A DNA stretch of 57,534 nucleotides from Longimycelium tulufanense (lineage in GTDB: Bacteria; Actinomycetota; Actinomycetes; Mycobacteriales; Pseudonocardiaceae), in contig NZ_BMMK01000031.1 in NCBI RefSeq assembly GCF_014645795.1, positions 1-57,534 on the forward strand, read 5' to 3'. The notes under the pieces were generated by a model that was not told the origin of the DNA, made no database searches, and saw only the letters and a list, made by a program, of their open reading frames with translations. Each line of letters starts with the position of its first letter. Position 1 is the stretch's first letter. Positions 34,611 through 42,109 of the stretch are shown one piece after another. The position numbers were made by a program, and so were the translations under genes.

Positions 34611-34754
34611 GTGGCGTCGATCGATCGGACCGCGTATCCGCGGTTCAAGCGGGTGACCTCGGCGCGGGAGTTTACGGAGGCGTTCGCGCCGACGGCCGAT
34701 GAGCGGGGTTGGGCGGGTGCTCGGGTGCGGTCTGAGCAGCAGGGGTTGCCGTAG
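34611..34754 (+). pseudogene. 5' fragment of a second Tn3-family transposase gene
   Basis: Forty-seven residues read VASIDRTAYPRFKRVTSARE, then FAPTADERGWAGARVRSE, the start of a Tn3 TnpA with DUF4158 (the usual form is ...YPRFKR....ELHE.FTPT..E). A TAG ends it at 34752, where similarity also stops. It lies downstream of the tnpT-like gene on the same strand and may be the remnant of that transposon's own transposase. It belongs to a different TnpA subgroup from 42110. Confidence 0.8.
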
Positions 34755-34799
34755 TACCCGGGAAATTTTGGGCGGATATGGCTGACCAGCGGCGATACC

Positions 34800-35545
34800 G
34801 CGTCTATCCCCGGCGGCGGGGCTGGACAGGGTCTCGGTGGCTTGGTGGACGGCGGCGAGGCCGGGTTTGACGTAGCGCTGCACCGAGCGCAGGCTCTTGT
34901 GTCCGGTCTTGGCCATGATGACGTTGGCCTCGCCGAGGTGGGTGGCCGAGGAATAGCGGAGCTGGTACAGCCGCAGTCCGTTGCCGTAGTGGGCGAGCAG
35001 GATGCGGGCGCGGTCGTATCCGAGGCGGACACGCTGGGTTTCCGGGCAGATGTCGCGCGGGTCCGTGGTGGCGCGGCGGTGGGGGCCGGGTCGGGGTTCG
35101 GAGAGGAACAGGGGGCCGCGTTCGCGGCCGGCGATGAGCCGCAGCAGCAGGTGGGCGGTGTCGGTGCCCCGGGGTGATCCACATGACGTCCCTGCCTTTG
35201 GCGGTGATCTTGGCTTGTTTGTTGGGCAGGTCCAGGTCCTCGATGTTCAGGGCGAGCACGGCGCTGGCGCGGCTGGCGGATTCGTAGAGCATCCGCCACA
35301 AGGTTTTCTCCCGTAGTGGCACGTCGCGGCGTCGGTAGAGCCGGTCGATGCGGGAGCGGGAGACGGCTTTGGTGTCGTCGTGGTTCTCGCGCTGCCGCTC
35401 CGCCGAACCTGGCAGGGCGGGCGCGGCCCAGTGTTGTTTGTGGGTGCACCAGGCCAGCCAGGAGCCGACCGCGGCGCGGTTGCGGTTCCAGGTGGGGGAC
35501 CGCCGGGATACGGGAGAAACCTGCCAAGTGGTCGGGCAGCGCCTG
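34800..35545 (-). pseudogene. Tyrosine recombinase with frameshifts
   Basis: Three minus frames join into one integrase. WNRNRAAVGSWLAWCTHKQH and LYRRRDVPLREKTLWRMLYE plus ASRASAVLALNIEDLDL (catalytic Arg) lie in one frame. After TPG an extra G near 35172 shifts to TDTAHLLLRLIAGRERGPLF and LYQLRYSSATHLGEAN, then AKTGHKSLRSVQRYVKPGLA (catalytic His and Tyr). A further shift near 35510 separates the N-terminal part (DQALPDHLAGFSRIPA). It resembles the recombinase at 24908 in plan but is not a copy. The gene is inactive. Confidence 0.8.
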
Positions 35546-35546
35546 G

Positions 35547-36272
35547 TCAGGCGTCGTTGTCGGCGAGAGCACGGTAGAGCGAGGCGACTGAGGGGTGCTG
35601 GCCGGCGTTCTTGCCGGTCTTGATGGTCAGCTTCTTGACGATGTCGGGCATCGGGGTGCCCTTGTCGCGCAGTGCGCAGGCGAAGAGCACGTCGTCCTCG
35701 TCGAGCACCTTGGGCCGGCCGCCGTGGTTGCCGCGGGCGGCGGCAGCTTGCTGGCCTTCGAGGGTCTTGTCGCGGATGTAGTCGCGGTCGAGCTGGGCGG
35801 CAACGGCGAGCACGGCGAAGAGCATGGAGCCCATGCCGTGCGGGTCGTAGGTCCCGGTCAGTGGCCCGGTGAGCAGTTCCAGCTGCACCCCGCCGCCTTG
35901 CAGTTGCGCGGAGAGGGTCATCAGCTCGGCGGCGTTGCGGGCGAGGCGTTTCATCTCATGCACGGTGAGGATGACCGGCTGGTCCGGTGCGGCGGTCTTG
36001 ATCTCGTGAGCGAGGGTGAGCGCTTTCTCCAGCTCGGGGCGGATCTTGATGCGGGTGCTGATCTTCTCGGAGAACACCCGCGTGCACTTCGCCGCCGCCA
36101 GCGCGTCGAGCTGGCTCTGCAACTCCTGGGTGGCCGTCGAGCAGCGGGCGTAGCCGATCCGGATCGGCGCCCCGGTCGTCTCCGGTGCTGCTGCGGCGAC
36201 CTCCGGTTCCTGCGTCCACTTCTTGCCCGGCCCCCGTTCGGCCGGAACGGCCACCGTGAGTTCGTCGCGCAC
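35547..36272 (-). CDS. Serine resolvase/invertase family recombinase
   Basis: A site-specific recombinase of about 240 residues. The catalytic core begins RIGYARCSTATQELQSQLDA with the nucleophile Ser, followed by VFSEKISTRIKIRPELEKAL, VHEMKRLARNAAELMTL, GTYDPHGMGSMLFAVLAVAA and LDRDYIRDKTLEGQQAAAARG. It ends with a C-terminal helix-turn-helix (RDKGTPMPDIVKKLTIKTGK, then HPSVASLYRAL). Such resolvases typically accompany Tn3-family transposons. The true start is uncertain (GTG at 36272 or 36254), because an IS3 fragment abuts its 5' end on the other strand, and the original leader may be lost. Confidence 0.85.
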   Translation of the reverse strand: MRDELTVAVPAERGPGKKWTQEPEVAAAAPETTGAPIRIGYARCSTATQELQSQLDALAAAKCTRVFSEKISTRIKIRPELEKALTLAHEIKTAAPDQPVILTVHEMKRLARNAAELMTLSAQLQGGGVQLELLTGPLTGTYDPHGMGSMLFAVLAVAAQLDRDYIRDKTLEGQQAAAARGNHGGRPKVLDEDDVLFACALRDKGTPMPDIVKKLTIKTGKNAGQHPSVASLYRALADNDA

Positions 36273-36274
36273 GC

Positions 36275-36406
36275 TGGCGCACCCGGATCGAGCTGGCCAA
36301 CGCGATCTTCGAGTACCTGGAGATCTTCCACAACCGGCAACGCCGCCACAGCAGCCTCGGCATGCTGACCCCGATAGAGTTCGAGAACACAACCGTCGTG
36401 GTATGA
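36275..36406 (+). pseudogene. 3' end of an IS3-family transposase
   Basis: The last 43 codons read RTRIELANAIFEYLEIFHNR followed by RRHSSLGMLTPIEFE, the classic C-terminus of an IS3 OrfB DDE integrase, ending at TGA 36404. Nothing else of the IS is present. Confidence 0.9.
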
Positions 36407-36489
36407 GATCCAGAAACGCGACTCCGCGAAACCCAGGGCAGACCACAGCCTCCACCGAACCCGGAGCGGTTCAGGTCATTGGTGAGAGC

Positions 36490-36522
36490 TCGGGATGGGG
36501 ACACACCTTGTCCCCATCCCGA
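36490..36522 (-). terminator. Terminator after the MFS gene
   Basis: Perfect 13-bp arms (TCGGGATGGGGAC at 36490-36502 and its complement at 36510-36522) with a 7-nt loop, 10 bp past the stop at 36532. Confidence 0.85.
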
Positions 36523-36531
36523 ACCGGGCGT

Positions 36532-38007
36532 TCAGGACCGATGGGTGCGTGGGATGGCCGGGCGGGGCAGGAAGAACATCAGGGCCCACATGGCCAGCAG
36601 GCCGCCGATCACATACGGAAGCGTTGCAGTGAAGGCGTTGACCACGTCGGTGCCGCGGGCGGTCGCGGCAGGGTCGTGGGAGAAGAAGACCACACCAGTG
36701 AGCACGACACCCAGGCTGATGCCGAGGTGGGTGGCGGTGTTGAACAGTCCGGAGGCCGATCCGGCGTGCGCGTCACCGACGCGGCCCAGGGTGAGGTCGG
36801 TGAGCGGAGCGCCGATCATGCCCAGTCCAAGGCCCAGCGCCAGGGCCGGCAGGGCCATGGCTGTCATCGACAGGTTGGTGCCGTATGTGGTGGCCAGCAG
36901 GTGGAACACGGCCAGAGCCAAGACAGCGAGCAGCGCGCCGGCCTGAGGTGCGCGGCGTTGGTGCCGGGCGACGGCCGACATGGCCAGCCAGGCCCCGCCG
37001 ATCTCGGCGAGTGTGAAGAGGAGGAAGCCGATCGCCGCCCGCGACGGGCTCAGGCCCAGGCCCTGCTGCATGAAGAGTGTCCAGCACAGGAAGAACAGGC
37101 CGGACAGCAGACCGAGGACAAGCTGGGCGGTCAGCCCTCCGGAGAAGGGCCGCCCGGAGAACAGGGAGAGCACTACCAGCGGGGAGCCGTCCTTGCGGGT
37201 CTTGCTCCGCTGCTGGAAGACCAGGCCCACCAGCACGGCCAGACCTGCGGCCATGGCCGTGAACGTCCACCACGGCCAGTGATGGGCGCCACCCGCGCTG
37301 AGGGGGTAGGCGATCAGCAGCAGCCCGAGCGCGGAGAGGACCATGCCCAGTGGGTCGAGGCGCAGGGCTTGCCTGTTACGGGACTCGGTCAGATACCTGT
37401 GGCCGAGCAGGACCGCGGCGATGCCGAGGGGGACATTGATCAGGAAGATGGAACGCCAGCCGAGGCCGAACAGGTCGGCCTGGGTGAGGACGCCGCCCAG
37501 GACGGGCCCGGCGACGCTACCGACCGACATGACGGCCCCGTACAGGCCGAACGCCTTGGCGCGGGCGCTGCCGGTGAAGGTGACATGCACGGTGGCCAGG
37601 ATCTGCGGGACCATTACCGCTGCCCCGGCGCCTTGCGCCGCGCGGGCGGCGATCAGCGCGGTGGGGCCGGTGGCAAGGCTGCACAGCAGTGAGGCGGCGG
37701 TGAAGACGCCGGCGCCCAGCAGGAAGATCCGTTTGCGGCCGTAGCGGTCACCGAGGCGGCCGCCGGTGATCAGCCCTAGAGCGAGCGCGAGCCCGTAAGC
37801 GGCCTGGATCCACTGCAGACCGGCGGCTGGAGCACCGGTGTTCGCCTGGATGGAGGGCAGGGCGGTGTCGACCACCGATGCGTCCAACACGGCCATCAGT
37901 TCGCCAAGCAGCACCACGGCCAGCATGATCCGGCTGCCAGGGCGCGAAAGCGGTCCGGTGGAGATACCACCCGAGCGGGGCGGGGCGTTACGGGGGTCAC
38001 GAGACAC
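36532..38007 (-). CDS. MFS drug exporter, DHA2 (EmrB/QacA) family
   Basis: A 491-residue membrane protein with about 14 hydrophobic helices. LGELMAVLDASVVDTALPSI in helix 1 is the DHA2 signature (motif D1), GGRLGDRYGRKRIF is motif A between helices 2 and 3, GAAVMVPQILATV follows, and VAGPVLGGVL is motif C of the antiporters. It should export a hydrophobic or cationic compound against proton uptake. The GTG at 38007 is the likely start, without a strong ribosome binding site. It is transcribed alone within the island. A perfect TetR-type palindrome lies 54-72 bp upstream, but no regulator gene is adjacent. Confidence 0.9.
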   Translation of the reverse strand: MSRDPRNAPPRSGGISTGPLSRPGSRIMLAVVLLGELMAVLDASVVDTALPSIQANTGAPAAGLQWIQAAYGLALALGLITGGRLGDRYGRKRIFLLGAGVFTAASLLCSLATGPTALIAARAAQGAGAAVMVPQILATVHVTFTGSARAKAFGLYGAVMSVGSVAGPVLGGVLTQADLFGLGWRSIFLINVPLGIAAVLLGHRYLTESRNRQALRLDPLGMVLSALGLLLIAYPLSAGGAHHWPWWTFTAMAAGLAVLVGLVFQQRSKTRKDGSPLVVLSLFSGRPFSGGLTAQLVLGLLSGLFFLCWTLFMQQGLGLSPSRAAIGFLLFTLAEIGGAWLAMSAVARHQRRAPQAGALLAVLALAVFHLLATTYGTNLSMTAMALPALALGLGLGMIGAPLTDLTLGRVGDAHAGSASGLFNTATHLGISLGVVLTGVVFFSHDPAATARGTDVVNAFTATLPYVIGGLLAMWALMFFLPRPAIPRTHRS

Positions 38008-38060
38008 GGAGAGGGGGGTTCCTGTTCTGAACAGCAGGGAAACGGGCAGGCCAAGACCCG

Positions 38061-38079
38061 TGTACGCCTACTGCGTACA
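38061..38079. promoter_or_regulatory. TetR-type operator upstream of the MFS gene
   Basis: TGTACGC-CTACT-GCGTACA, with perfect 7-bp half sites and a 5-bp centre. The rest of the gap 38008-38634 holds no gene that I can support; a 145-residue minus frame (38120-38557) is Arg/Pro-rich and unrecognised. Confidence 0.7.
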
Positions 38080-38634
38080 GGAGAATGTCACGGAGCCCAG
38101 GCCATCGAAAACACCGTCTTCACAGCGGACAGCACCAACCGCCTGTCAACGCAGGCTGGGGTCCGCGGGCAGAGAGCCCCGGAAGAACGGCTACTCGGCC
38201 TGGGATATAGGTCATCACCTCGAAGGACACGCCCACAGAGGGCAGGGAAAGAACCCGGCCATCATAATCGTCCGCCCGCCACTGAGGCGAACGGGTTTCC
38301 GGGCCGGCCACGATGGTCCCGGAGACTGGGGCAGTGGCCCGCGGAGCAGGGCGTCGGGCTGTACGGACGAGTGCTGGGACCACCTGCTGGAGGTGCGGGC
38401 TCACTGCTCTGGGACGGTGGGCGGTTCTGGTTCTGTTGGTCCCCCGGTAGGCGTCCCTCGACCGTGAGGTTCGGCGTAGGCGTTCGGGACAGCGGGCGGG
38501 CTGAGCACCCGAACGCCGGCCGGCGCGTAGGCTGGGGCTATCGAGGGTGTTTCGCACGTCGGCGTCGGTGTCGACGTCGTCCTCGGCGGACCACGGATGC
38601 CGGTTTGGGCCGGCCCCGGGGCAGGAGCGTCACC

Positions 38635-38964
38635 ATGGCGTCCAAGTACACGCGGGAGAAGACCACCGGCCAGTTGGTGGTGTGGACGGAGCTCGTTCAG
38701 GCTCTCGACCAGCTCGACGCCGCTTGGCGGCAAGCTCGGGAGGCCGGGCCCCAGACCCGGGAGTCCGTGCAGTTGCCGGGCAACGTCGCCGTCGTCCTGG
38801 TCCAGGCTGCCGGGCGGGCGGCCGGTGCGCTGGCCGGTGTCGCGGAGGTCCTGGCGCAGCAGGGTGACAGCGGTGGCGCCTTCGAGGACCTGGCGGTCGC
38901 CCAGCAGCAGATCGCCGAGAAATGGCCTACCAGGAAGCAGCGACTCGCCACAGCCAGCACCTGA
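38635..38964 (+). CDS. Small hypothetical helical protein
   Basis: A 109-residue all-helical soluble protein: YTREKTTGQLVVWTELVQAL, then LDAAWRQAREAGP, NVAVVLVQAAGRAAGALAGV and FEDLAVAQQQIAEKWPTRKQ. The ATG at 38635 follows GGAG at about 7 nt. Codon use matches the neighbourhood. Similar small proteins occur in Pseudonocardiales accessory regions without a known role. No partner gene is adjacent. Confidence 0.65.
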   Translation: MASKYTREKTTGQLVVWTELVQALDQLDAAWRQAREAGPQTRESVQLPGNVAVVLVQAAGRAAGALAGVAEVLAQQGDSGGAFEDLAVAQQQIAEKWPTRKQRLATAST

Positions 38965-39180
38965 TCAGCTCTCCCCGTGGTGACTCAGCCGCCTTGCGGC
39001 TACACAAGGTCGTAGGGTGAGCACGCTGCGTGCTCCCTGGTGTGGGCGGTTGATGTTGTCTCGTGTATCGCTGTCAGGTTCACGGCGGCGGATAGCGGCG
39101 GCTTGGCCCGGGTACCACGGTGACGTGACGGTTTGCGGACGTGCACGGTCCTTAGAGTCCTCCCGAGAGTGGTGATCATC

Positions 39181-39312
39181 ATGGGGACGACCGGGGTCTC
39201 CCCGGCGGGTTCTCTCCGGGCCGGGCACGGCGGTGATTTCGCGGAGCTGGCCCGGCTGGTCAGGCGGGCGGGGTTGTTGCGGCGACGCTACGGGTACTAC
39301 GCGGCGCGGATC
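39181..39312 (+). pseudogene. 5' fragment of an acyl-CoA desaturase gene cut by a Tn3 end
   Basis: After the ATG at 39181 come about 44 residues with DFAELARLVRRAGLLRRRYG and YYAARIG, which match the N-terminal region of actinobacterial fatty-acid desaturases just before the first membrane helix. Homology ends at 39312, exactly where a Tn3-type terminal repeat starts (GGCCCGGTACTCC). The histidine-box part of the enzyme is not found elsewhere in the window. Confidence 0.7.
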
Positions 39313-39351
39313 GGCCCGGTACTCCTATGGCTCCGGCAGGGTGCAAAGTGC
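39313..39351 (+). repeat. Tn3-type terminal repeat, copy A
   Basis: Begins GGCCCGGTACTCCTATGGCT and is very similar to the repeat at 42019-42057, including the shared inner part GTGCAAAGT. It also keeps the GGCCC..ACTCC core of the 24862 transposon ends. Orientation places the element body to the right. No opposite end is found. Confidence 0.75.
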
Positions 39352-39413
39352 TGGCGTGTCGGCCCGGTGTGTCGTCGAATGCGCGACGGATGACCTGGTG
39401 TTACGCGGCCCGG

Positions 39414-39451
39414 GGCCTTGCACTCCTGAGCGCGCTCAGGAGTGCAAGGCC
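39414..39451. repeat. Perfect 38-bp palindrome
   Basis: The arms GGCCTTGCACTCCTGAGCG (39414-39432) and their exact complement (39433-39451) abut without a loop. Each arm resembles the outer part of the Tn3-type ends nearby (GGCCCTGGACTCCCGAAGC). It could also form a cruciform or act as a terminator. Confidence 0.85.
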
Positions 39452-39611
39452 GTCATCCAAGATCAATTTGGCGGCGGCCGGCGTAGGCCAACGGCGTCAA
39501 GCACGCGCCGATGCCCGCGCATTGCCCCGACCCCGCCGACAAGCTGGGCTGAGCGACAAGGGGGCAGCCAACCACCTATCACCCGCGTCAACAACCTGCG
39601 GGCTACTACAG

Positions 39612-40457
39612 CTAGATCGCGGAGGCGATCGCGGCGAACTGGTCCTCCGTCAGGGTGACATCCGTGGCGCGGCAGTTTTCCTCGAGGTGCGCCATCGAGG
39701 TGGTGCCCGGGATCGGCAGCATGACCGGCGAGCGCCGCAACAGCCACGCCAGGGCGAGCTGGGAGGGCGTCGCTCCGGTCTCCTTTGCGATCTTGTCAAG
39801 GGGACCGGCCCCACCCGGCTTGGCCAGGTCGCCCACGGCGAGCGGGAACCACGGGATGAAGCCGATGCCCTCCCGCTGGCAATGGTCGAGAACCTCCTCG
39901 TGCTGCCGGTTGGTCAAGTTGTAGAGATTCTGCACCGACACGATCGGGGTGATCTTCCGTGCCTGCTCGATCTCGGAGACGCTCACCTCGGAAAGCCCGA
40001 TGTGGCGGATCTTGCCTTCATCCCGCATCTCTTTCAGCACACCGACCTGGTCTTCCAGCGGAACCTGCGGGTCTATCCGGTGGAGTTGGTAGAGGTCGAT
40101 GCGCTCGAGGCCGAGCCGGCGCAAGCTCATCGCAACGCACTGGCGGAGGTACTCGGGACGGCCCACCGGTGTCGACTCGTTCGGACCGGGACGCACGAGG
40201 CCACCCTTGGTGGCGATCGTCACGTGGTCGTAGGGATGCAGCGCCTCCCGGATGAGGTCCTCGACGACGTACGGTCCGTACGCGTCCGAGGTGTCCACGA
40301 GATCCACGCCGAGCTCGACGGCGCGACGCAGGATGCGGATGGCTTCGGTGCGGTCCGGCGGGTCCCCCCAAAATCCCGGGCCGGTTAGGCGCACGGTGCC
40401 GAACCCAAGGCGATTGACGGTCAAATCCCCGCCGAGGTCGTAAGTGAATTTTGTCAT
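39612..40457 (-). CDS. Aldo/keto reductase
   Basis: A 281-residue AKR. It starts [31 protein letters not shown] supplies the catalytic Asp and Tyr, VTIATKGGL the Lys, and LYQLHRID the His. [11 protein letters not shown] and the C-terminal [16 protein letters not shown] bind the cofactor. It is a complete gene, probably first in a short minus-strand set of metabolic genes carried in the island. It differs from the reductase at 20147. The substrate is unknown. Confidence 0.93.
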   Translation of the reverse strand: MTKFTYDLGGDLTVNRLGFGTVRLTGPGFWGDPPDRTEAIRILRRAVELGVDLVDTSDAYGPYVVEDLIREALHPYDHVTIATKGGLVRPGPNESTPVGRPEYLRQCVAMSLRRLGLERIDLYQLHRIDPQVPLEDQVGVLKEMRDEGKIRHIGLSEVSVSEIEQARKITPIVSVQNLYNLTNRQHEEVLDHCQREGIGFIPWFPLAVGDLAKPGGAGPLDKIAKETGATPSQLALAWLLRRSPVMLPIPGTTSMAHLEENCRATDVTLTEDQFAAIASAI

Positions 40458-40497
40458 AGGACAAACCTTCCGATCATGTCGAAAGCACGTAGTAGGA

Positions 40498-40797
40498 TCA
40501 TCGCAAGACAGTGGACAGCGGGTCGTCGCTTCCCTGCTCCTGCGGGCTCATGTCGTGCCGGCTGGCGACGGGCAGGAGGTTTTCGGCCTCTTCGATGACG
40601 GCTTGCCCCGTCGCGTCGTGTGTGATTCTGCTGGCCAGCACCGGGTAGGACCGTCGCAGGGCCCCGAACGCCTCCGATACGGCGGTGAGATCCAGACGCC
40701 CCCGGACGCGGGTGGAGTAACCGACGTAGGCACCGGTCCTACCCATGAGTGCTTCGCTGGGAGCGAGAGGTCGAATAAGTACAGCTGACGACTGCAT
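40498..40797 (-). pseudogene. Truncated condensation-domain acyltransferase (PapA-like)
   Basis: About 99 residues: SSAVLIRPLAPSEALMGRTG, then YVGYSTRVRGRLDLTAVSEA and FGALRRSYPVLASRITHDA. This is the N-terminal part of condensation-superfamily acyltransferases (PapA5-like), normally around 400 residues. The catalytic HHxxxDG, which comes later, is absent, so the gene is truncated and presumably inactive. ATG 40797 is the likely start. Confidence 0.65.
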
Positions 40798-40911
40798 ATC
40801 TGTTCTCCACATATTCGTATCCGGCTGACGAACCGGATCAGCAACCGACGATCGGACCGCGCCGTGCGTGCCCGGCCCGACTATCCGGATAGCGAAGTGA
40901 TATCCCGGGCA

Positions 40912-41859
40912 TTAGAAGGTGAGTACGGGGCGTCCACGGACGCCGCCGGCGGCGAGGTAGCGGTGTGCCGCAGCGGCGTGTTCGGCAGGAAACATTGTGG
41001 CGACCCGCAGGCTGAGCACGCCGGACTCGGCTTGGTCGCGTAGCCGGGTGAGAGTCGCGGTGTCGGTGAACCGATCCATGACCATGACGGAGGACCAGCG
41101 CACGCCCCGTTCGGTGGTGCCGCTGTGTGCGTCGAGGGAGACGATGGTTGCGCCGTCCCGCACAGCCGGTGCGACCGCATCGTCGAGCCCAGCCGCGTCG
41201 ATCACGCCGTCGGCCCCGTGCGGCCGGAGCTGGCGCACGTGGTCGGCGAACCCGGTGCCGCGGGCCACGATGTGGTCGGCGCCGAGGCCGGCCACGAGGT
41301 CGCGGTCGCGGTCGGCGGCGTCGGCGATCACCGACAATCCGTCGGCCCGGGCCAGTTGGACGGCATAGCCGCCGACGGCACCGGCCGCGCCGGTGATCGC
41401 GACCGTCGTGCCGGGCGCGAGGTGCAGCGTGTCCAGGGCCATCCAGGCGGTCAACGCGTTCATCAGCAGGGTGGACGCTGCGATCAAGTCCGCGCCCGCG
41501 GGGGCGCGCACCACCGATTCCGCCGGCGCCACGACGTACTCGGCCTGCGCCCCTTCAGTCTTGCGTGGGGGCAGGAGCGCGATCACCTCCGTGCCCACGG
41601 CCAGGTTCGGCCGCACACCCTCACCCACCGCATCCACCACACCAACCGCGTCCAGTCCCACCACATAGACATCGGAAAGCGGCAACGCATCCGGAAAGCG
41701 CTGGTGGGCGGCGCCGGAGCGAATCTTCAAATCCCCCGGGTTGACAGCGGCGGCAGCGACCTTGATCCGCACCTGACCCGGACCCGGCTGCGGCTGCGGC
41801 AACTCCAGGACCCGCATCACTTCGGGCCCGCCGAACTCCGTGAAACCGACCGCTCGCAT
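40912..41859 (-). CDS. Quinone-oxidoreductase-type NADP-dependent alcohol dehydrogenase
   Basis: A 315-residue medium-chain reductase of the zinc-independent QOR type. [20 protein letters not shown] and [20 protein letters not shown] open the GroES-like domain; [13 protein letters not shown]-type and [20 protein letters not shown] (cofactor loop) follow, ending [20 protein letters not shown]. There are no structural-zinc cysteines. ATG at 41859 follows GGGAGAAACC; the longer frame upstream is not needed. An operator palindrome lies 44-68 bp upstream. It may reduce quinones or enones. Confidence 0.92.
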   Translation of the reverse strand: MRAVGFTEFGGPEVMRVLELPQPQPGPGQVRIKVAAAAVNPGDLKIRSGAAHQRFPDALPLSDVYVVGLDAVGVVDAVGEGVRPNLAVGTEVIALLPPRKTEGAQAEYVVAPAESVVRAPAGADLIAASTLLMNALTAWMALDTLHLAPGTTVAITGAAGAVGGYAVQLARADGLSVIADAADRDRDLVAGLGADHIVARGTGFADHVRQLRPHGADGVIDAAGLDDAVAPAVRDGATIVSLDAHSGTTERGVRWSSVMVMDRFTDTATLTRLRDQAESGVLSLRVATMFPAEHAAAAHRYLAAGGVRGRPVLTF

Positions 41860-41902
41860 GGTTTCTCCCGCGCCCACCGTGACCCGCGACGAGCCACCAC
41901 AA

Positions 41903-41927
41903 ATATGACACTCTAAGAGTGACATAT
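41903..41927. promoter_or_regulatory. Operator-like inverted repeat upstream of the oxidoreductase
   Basis: ATATGACACTC-TAA-GAGTGACATAT: 11-bp arms with one mismatch. It sits in an AT-rich promoter region, unlike the surrounding GC-rich DNA. No regulator gene is adjacent; a MarR- or TetR-type protein would fit. Confidence 0.6.
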
Positions 41928-42018
41928 AAACGCGCAAAGTGATACTACATGAGTTACACCTCACACGAAGGGGTGGGAAGGAGGCCAGACATTGCCGGAC
42001 CTGCGGTTTCCCGTACTC

Positions 42019-42057
42019 GGCCCGGGACTCCTACAGCTCCGGCCAGGTGCAAAGTAG
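42019..42057 (+). repeat. Tn3-type terminal repeat, copy B
   Basis: Begins GGCCCGGGACTCCTACAGCT and matches the 24862 transposon end at 30 of 39 positions. It lies 91 bp upstream of the broken transposase at 42110 and points toward it, so it is the left end of that transposon. The corresponding right end is not found. Confidence 0.8.
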
Positions 42058-42109
42058 GCGGCGTGGTCGCTGAACCTGGTGATGGTGGGGTCTGGCTAGC
42101 GTCCGGCCG

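Noticed and set aside
33381-34916. Long minus frame opposite the coiled-coil gene (Ser/Ala/Arg rich)
   Set aside because: The Ser/Ala/Arg repeats are the mirror of the Ala/Glu heptads on the plus strand. Only its first part (34700-34916) is real, as the end of the broken tyrosine recombinase.
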